DNA of 64,000 bases from Devosia riboflavina (GTDB lineage Bacteria > Pseudomonadota > Alphaproteobacteria > Rhizobiales > Devosiaceae). The position numbers and the translations under genes are program-made. Of this stretch, positions 60,487-64,000 are shown in pieces. The notes under the pieces were generated by a model. The model was not told the DNA's origin, did not search any database, and saw only the letters and a list, made by a program, of their open reading frames with translations. The DNA is taken from positions 1-64,000 of the forward strand of contig NZ_JQGC01000014.1 in the NCBI RefSeq assembly GCF_000743575.1, in the 5' to 3' direction. Positions within the stretch are counted from its first letter, which is position 1. Each line of letters begins with the position of its first letter.

Positions 60487-61134
60487 ATGGCCGACCCCCT
60501 GATCATCAAAATCTGCGGCATCAAGACTTTTGCCATGCTCGACGCGGCTATTGCCGCCGGTGCCGACATGATCGGCTTCATGCATTTTGCCCGCTCACCC
60601 CGCCATGTTCCCATCGAAATGCTCGCCGAATTGATCTCGGCGGCGCGGGGGCAGGTCGAAAGCTGCGTGGTGCTGGTCAATCCCGACAATAGCTCGGTTG
60701 CCGAGGTCGCGGCGCTCGGCCCGGACTGGATCCAGCTCCATGGTCCGGAAACCCCGCATCGCGTCGAAGCCATTCGCGCCGAGGCCGGCGTCGAAATCAT
60801 GAAGGCCCTGCCCATCGGTTCGGCCGAGGACGTCGCGCAGGTTGCCGGTTTTGTCGAGGTCGCCGACCGTATCCTGCTCGATGCCAAGCCGCCCAAGGGC
60901 GCCGACCGGCCGGGCGGATTGGGCGAAAGTTTTGACTGGTCGCTCCTCAATGCGCTTGACCCGTCCGTGCCCTTCATGCTTTCCGGTGGCCTGACGCCGG
61001 ACAATGTCGCCGAGGCCATAAGAACCGTTTCGCCCTTTGGCATAGACGTGTCTTCGGGCGTCGAGCGGGCACCCGGCGAAAAGGACAAGAGGCTGATCGA
61101 AGCGTTCATCCGCAACGCCCGCGCGGCCGTATAG
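60487..61134 (+). CDS. trpF: Phosphoribosylanthranilate isomerase
   Basis: This encodes 215 residues. It converts phosphoribosylanthranilate to CdRP in tryptophan synthesis. The barrel has the catalytic Cys in [12 protein letters not shown], then [27 protein letters not shown]-type [25 protein letters not shown] (catalytic Asp region) and [12 protein letters not shown]. It begins the trpF-trpB-trpA run. Confidence 0.97.
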   Translation: MADPLIIKICGIKTFAMLDAAIAAGADMIGFMHFARSPRHVPIEMLAELISAARGQVESCVVLVNPDNSSVAEVAALGPDWIQLHGPETPHRVEAIRAEAGVEIMKALPIGSAEDVAQVAGFVEVADRILLDAKPPKGADRPGGLGESFDWSLLNALDPSVPFMLSGGLTPDNVAEAIRTVSPFGIDVSSGVERAPGEKDKRLIEAFIRNARAAV

Positions 61135-61178
61135 GGATCGTTTGCCGGGTCATCTCGGCAGCGCCGAGAGGAACTCTA

Positions 61179-62393
61179 ATGGACGGCACCAATTCCCTGC
61201 GCAATGGCCCGGACGAGCATGGCCGTTTCGGGCTCTATGGCGGACGTTTCGTCGCCGAAACCCTGATGCCGCTGATCCTCGATCTCGAAAAGGAATATCG
61301 GGCCGCCAAGGTCGACCCGGAATACCAGGCCCAGATCAAGGACCTTGCCACCCACTATACCGGCCGCCCGAGCCCGCTCTATTATGCCGAGCGTCTCAGC
61401 AAGCATCTGGGCGGGGCAAAAGTCTGGTTCAAGCGCGAAGAGTTGAACCATACCGGCTCGCACAAGATCAACAATTGCCTGGGCCAGATTCTTCTCGCCA
61501 AGCGCATGGGCAAGACCCGCATCATCGCCGAAACCGGCGCTGGCCAGCACGGCGTGGCGACGGCAACGGTCTGCGCAAAATTCGACCTGCCCTGCACCAT
61601 CTTCATGGGTGCCACCGACGTCGAGCGACAGATGCCCAACGTCCTGCGCATGAAGATGCTGGGCGCCGAAGTGCGTCCCGTGACCGCCGGTGCCGGTACG
61701 CTGAAAGACGCCATGAACGAGGCGCTGCGCGACTGGGTCACCAATGTCGAAAACACGTACTACCTGATCGGCACCGCGGCCGGCCCGCATCCCTATCCGG
61801 AAATGGTTCGGGATTTTCAGTCGGTTATCGGCACCGAATTGAAAGAGCAGTTCCGCGAGCTCGAAGGCAAGCTGCCGGATGCCGTGGTCGCCTGCGTCGG
61901 CGGCGGCTCCAATGCCATCGGCACTTTTCACGCCTTCTTGGACGATCCTGAGGTCGCGATCTATGGCGCCGAGGCCGGTGGCCACGGCATCGACATCGAA
62001 AACGGCCATGCTGCCTCGATGACCGGCGGCCGCCCGGGCGTACTGCATGGTAACCGTACCTATCTGCTGCAGGACAAGGACGGCCAGATCCTCGAAGGCC
62101 ATTCCATCTCGGCCGGCCTCGACTATCCCGGCGTCGGCCCCGAGCACTCCTATCTCCACGATACCAAGCGCGTCACCTATGTGCCGATCACGGACAATGA
62201 AGCGCTCGAGGCCTTTCAGCTCTGCACCAAGATGGAAGGCATCATTCCCGCGCTCGAAAGCGCGCATGGCCTCGCGCAGGTCATAAAGCTCGCGCCGAAA
62301 ATGGGCAAAGACCAGTCCGTTGTGCTGTGCCTTTCGGGCCGGGGCGACAAGGACGTCGAAAGCGTCGGTAAATATCTGGGGCTGCTGAAATAA
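61179..62393 (+). CDS. trpB: Tryptophan synthase beta chain
   Basis: This encodes 404 residues. It condenses indole and serine to tryptophan with PLP. The PLP lysine is Lys96 in [24 protein letters not shown] and the phosphate loop [12 protein letters not shown] are intact, and [16 protein letters not shown] is the usual C-terminal segment. Its TAA shares a base with the trpA ATG (TAATG), coupling the subunits. Confidence 0.98.
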   Translation: MDGTNSLRNGPDEHGRFGLYGGRFVAETLMPLILDLEKEYRAAKVDPEYQAQIKDLATHYTGRPSPLYYAERLSKHLGGAKVWFKREELNHTGSHKINNCLGQILLAKRMGKTRIIAETGAGQHGVATATVCAKFDLPCTIFMGATDVERQMPNVLRMKMLGAEVRPVTAGAGTLKDAMNEALRDWVTNVENTYYLIGTAAGPHPYPEMVRDFQSVIGTELKEQFRELEGKLPDAVVACVGGGSNAIGTFHAFLDDPEVAIYGAEAGGHGIDIENGHAASMTGGRPGVLHGNRTYLLQDKDGQILEGHSISAGLDYPGVGPEHSYLHDTKRVTYVPITDNEALEAFQLCTKMEGIIPALESAHGLAQVIKLAPKMGKDQSVVLCLSGRGDKDVESVGKYLGLLK

Positions 62394-63217
62394 TGACCAC
62401 CCGTATCGACCGCGCCTTCGCCGCCGCCAAGGCCGCCAATCGCCCCGCCTTCGTCACCTATCTCATGGGCGGCGACCCGGACCTCGCCACCAGCCAGGCC
62501 ATTCTCAACGCCCTGCCGCAGGCCGGTGCCGATGTGATCGAACTGGGCCTGCCCTTTTCCGACCCCATGGCCGATGGCGTCGTCATCCAGATGGCCGGCC
62601 AGCGCGCTCTCAAGGCCGGGCAGACCCTCCTCGGCGTTTTGGGCATGGTCGAAGAATTCCGCCGCAAGGACGAGAATACGCCGATCGTGCTGATGGGCTA
62701 CTACAACCCCATCTACAGCTTTGGCGTCGACAAATTCCTCGCAACCGCCAAGGAAGCGGGCGTCGATGGCCTCATCATCGTCGACCTGCCGGCCGAGGAA
62801 GACAATGAGCTCTGCATCCCCGCCCTCAAGGCCGGGATCAATTTCATTCGCCTGACGACGCCCACCACCGACGACAAGCGCCTGCCCGTCGTGCTCGAAA
62901 ACACCTCGGGCTTTGTCTACTACGTGTCGATGACCGGCATTACCGGCGCCGCCATCAAGTCGCGCTCTGCCGTCGGCGAGGCCGTGAGCCGCATCAAGAC
63001 CCATACCGATCTGCCCGTCGCCGTCGGCTTTGGTATCAAGACCGCCGAAGACGCCGCCGAAATCGGCAAGCATGCCGATGGCATCGTCGTCGGCACCGTG
63101 CTGGTGGACGCCGTCGCCAAGACGCTGGTCGATGGCAAGGCCACCGACAAGACCGTTTCGGCGGTTCGCGAACTGGTCGCTGACATCGCTGCCGGCGTAA
63201 AGCGGGCGCGGGCATAG
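62393..63217 (+). CDS. trpA: Tryptophan synthase alpha chain
   Basis: This encodes 274 residues. It cleaves indole-3-glycerol phosphate and channels indole to TrpB. Catalytic Glu50 ([15 protein letters not shown]) and Asp61 match E. coli Glu49 and Asp60. [15 protein letters not shown] and [11 protein letters not shown] (phosphate site) are present. A palindromic repeat follows before accD. Confidence 0.98.
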   Translation: MTTRIDRAFAAAKAANRPAFVTYLMGGDPDLATSQAILNALPQAGADVIELGLPFSDPMADGVVIQMAGQRALKAGQTLLGVLGMVEEFRRKDENTPIVLMGYYNPIYSFGVDKFLATAKEAGVDGLIIVDLPAEEDNELCIPALKAGINFIRLTTPTTDDKRLPVVLENTSGFVYYVSMTGITGAAIKSRSAVGEAVSRIKTHTDLPVAVGFGIKTAEDAAEIGKHADGIVVGTVLVDAVAKTLVDGKATDKTVSAVRELVADIAAGVKRARA

Positions 63218-63232
63218 ATCCCATTCCCCGTC

Positions 63233-63322
63233 GTCACCACCGGGCTTGTCCCGGTGGTCCATGCCATCCACAGGATGGCAAGCCTCCCCAAGATGGATTG
63301 CCGGGACTAGCCCGGCAATGAC
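63233..63322. repeat. 90-bp inverted repeat between trpA and accD
   Basis: The left arm GTCACCACCGGGCTTGTCCC and the right arm ending GGGACTAGCCCGGCAATGAC pair over about 30 bases with several mismatches. Inside is GCCATCC/GGATGGC. Its plan is the same as the repeats at 47875 and 50098, but the sequence differs, so it is a separate subfamily. Confidence 0.8.
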
Positions 63323-63420
63323 GAAGGACTGAGGCGCTGTGCATAGGTCAGAGCCAGCCTTTGCCGCTGGCCTTTCCACCTGATAAGAATTGCCACAATT
63401 GACGTCTAGGTGACGTCCCA

Positions 63421-63447
63421 GAGCGTTTCAGAAACGCCGAAACGCTC
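63421..63447. repeat. Inverted repeat GAGCGTTTC/GAAACGCTC
   Basis: GAGCGTTTC (63421-63429) and GAAACGCTC (63439-63447) are exact inverted repeats around AGAAACGCC, 27 nt before the accD start. AGAGCGTTTC palindromes are widespread between genes in Hyphomicrobiales; the function is unknown. Confidence 0.65.
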
Positions 63448-63473
63448 TTGAGATCACCGCGAAAGGCCGCGCC

Positions 63474-64000
63474 ATGAACTGGATCGACAATTTCGTCCGC
63501 CCCAAAATCCGCTCGTTCCTCACCAACAAGCGCGACACGCCGGAAAACCTTTGGGTGAAAGACCCCGAATCCGGCGAGATGGTGTTCTATCGCGATCTCG
63601 AAGCCAATCAGTGGGTCGTGCCGAATTCCGGCTACCACATGAAGATCAAGCCGACCGACCGGCTGAACACTTTTTTCGACGACGGCGCCTATGACCTCGT
63701 GCCGGTCGCTTCGGTCCCGGTCGATCCCTTAAAATTCCGCGACCAGAAGCGCTATACCGACCGCCTCAAGGAAAACCGCGCCAAGACCGGTTTCGAGGAC
63801 AGCGTCATCGTCGCCACCGGCAAGCTTTACAAGCGCGACATCACCGTCGCGGTGCAGGATTTTGATTTCATGGGCGGCTCGCTTGGCATGGCTGCCGGCC
63901 AGGGCATCATCACCGGTCTCGAAACCGCCGTCGAGCGCAAGACGCCCTTCGTGCTGTTCGTGTCTTCCGGCGGCGCCCGCATGCAGGAAGGCGTGCTTTC
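63474..64000 (+). CDS. accD: Acetyl-CoA carboxylase carboxyltransferase beta subunit (5' part, cut by window edge)
   Basis: 175 codons are visible and the frame is open at the edge. AccD transfers carboxyl from biotin to acetyl-CoA in fatty-acid synthesis. [67 protein letters not shown] and [13 protein letters not shown] identify it. The N-terminal Cys4 zinc ribbon of E. coli AccD is absent: no cysteine occurs in the visible part. It follows trpA, as is usual in rhizobia. Confidence 0.95.
   Translation, partial: MNWIDNFVRPKIRSFLTNKRDTPENLWVKDPESGEMVFYRDLEANQWVVPNSGYHMKIKPTDRLNTFFDDGAYDLVPVASVPVDPLKFRDQKRYTDRLKENRAKTGFEDSVIVATGKLYKRDITVAVQDFDFMGGSLGMAAGQGIITGLETAVERKTPFVLFVSSGGARMQEGVL

Overview
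The window is chromosomal DNA of an alphaproteobacterium of the order Hyphomicrobiales (Rhizobiales), most like Devosia and relatives. The reasons are gene order (ubiH-type hydroxylase / glnK-amtB / ftsK; tsaB-rimI-fur-plsC; TIGR02300 / cmk / rpsA; sppA-ihfB-lapA-trpF-trpB-trpA-accD), the high-GC codon usage, the PII, Fur and AccD subtypes, an NDUFA9-type protein, and palindromic repeats of a rhizobial kind. The genus is inferred; the order is well supported. There is no rRNA, CRISPR array or prophage. Genes are dense, many overlap by 1-4 nt, and most features are housekeeping.

Layout. 0-3.4 kb: the tail of an IS30-type transposase, a small GIY-YIG nuclease gene boxed by two copies of a palindromic repeat, then a leftward operon (GST, SDR, GNAT, DUF6886). 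3.5-11.4 kb: uppP, a LolA-like gene, a self-regulating ArsR/SRPBCC pair with a striking palindromic operator, ftsK, and glnK-amtB behind a sigma-54-type promoter. 11.6-17.2 kb: a UbiH-family hydroxylase, Trm112, a LON-substrate-binding protein, a thioredoxin-TPR co-chaperone, tRNA-Gly, a GST, a VOC protein and a hydrolase. 17.3-25.1 kb: a six-gene sugar ABC transporter / oxidoreductase operon and a divergent LysR gene. 25.5-35 kb: a large FAD/Fe-S dehydrogenase, pncB, tsaB-rimI-fur-plsC, lnt and csbD.

35-39.8 kb is a complete singlet-oxygen type response locus: rpoE-chrR with all zinc and cupin ligands conserved, a DUF2177 membrane protein, and divergent or nearby genes for an FAD oxidoreductase, a DUF1365 protein and an SDR. 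Three promoter-like sites of the form TGATCY-N16-CGTA (one weaker) tie these together. 40-43.4 kb: a GFA-family gene with a LexA-like box, an NDUFA9-like protein, an RNA methyltransferase and a secreted protein. 43.5-47.9 kb: a sugar catabolic operon (Gfo/Idh, DUF993, TIM-barrel isomerase) divergent from a TetR regulator.

47.9-50.2 kb: a PadR gene and a dmeR-dmeF nickel/cobalt efflux operon, bracketed by two copies of one palindromic repeat. 50.2-54.7 kb: a YcaQ-type glycosylase, a membrane-anchored alpha/beta hydrolase and two orphan membrane/secreted genes. 54.7-64 kb: tRNA-Ala, TIGR02300, cmk, rpsA, GNAT, sppA, ihfB, lapA, trpFBA and the start of accD.

The most interesting regulatory reading is that the sugar ABC operon (17-24 kb) and the Gfo/DUF993/isomerase operon (44-47 kb) carry the same paired operator (TNAC-N6-GTTAC, two sites about 87-90 bp apart at each locus). 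This suggests one regulon controlled by the TetR protein beside the second operon. All of this was read by eye, with no database search.
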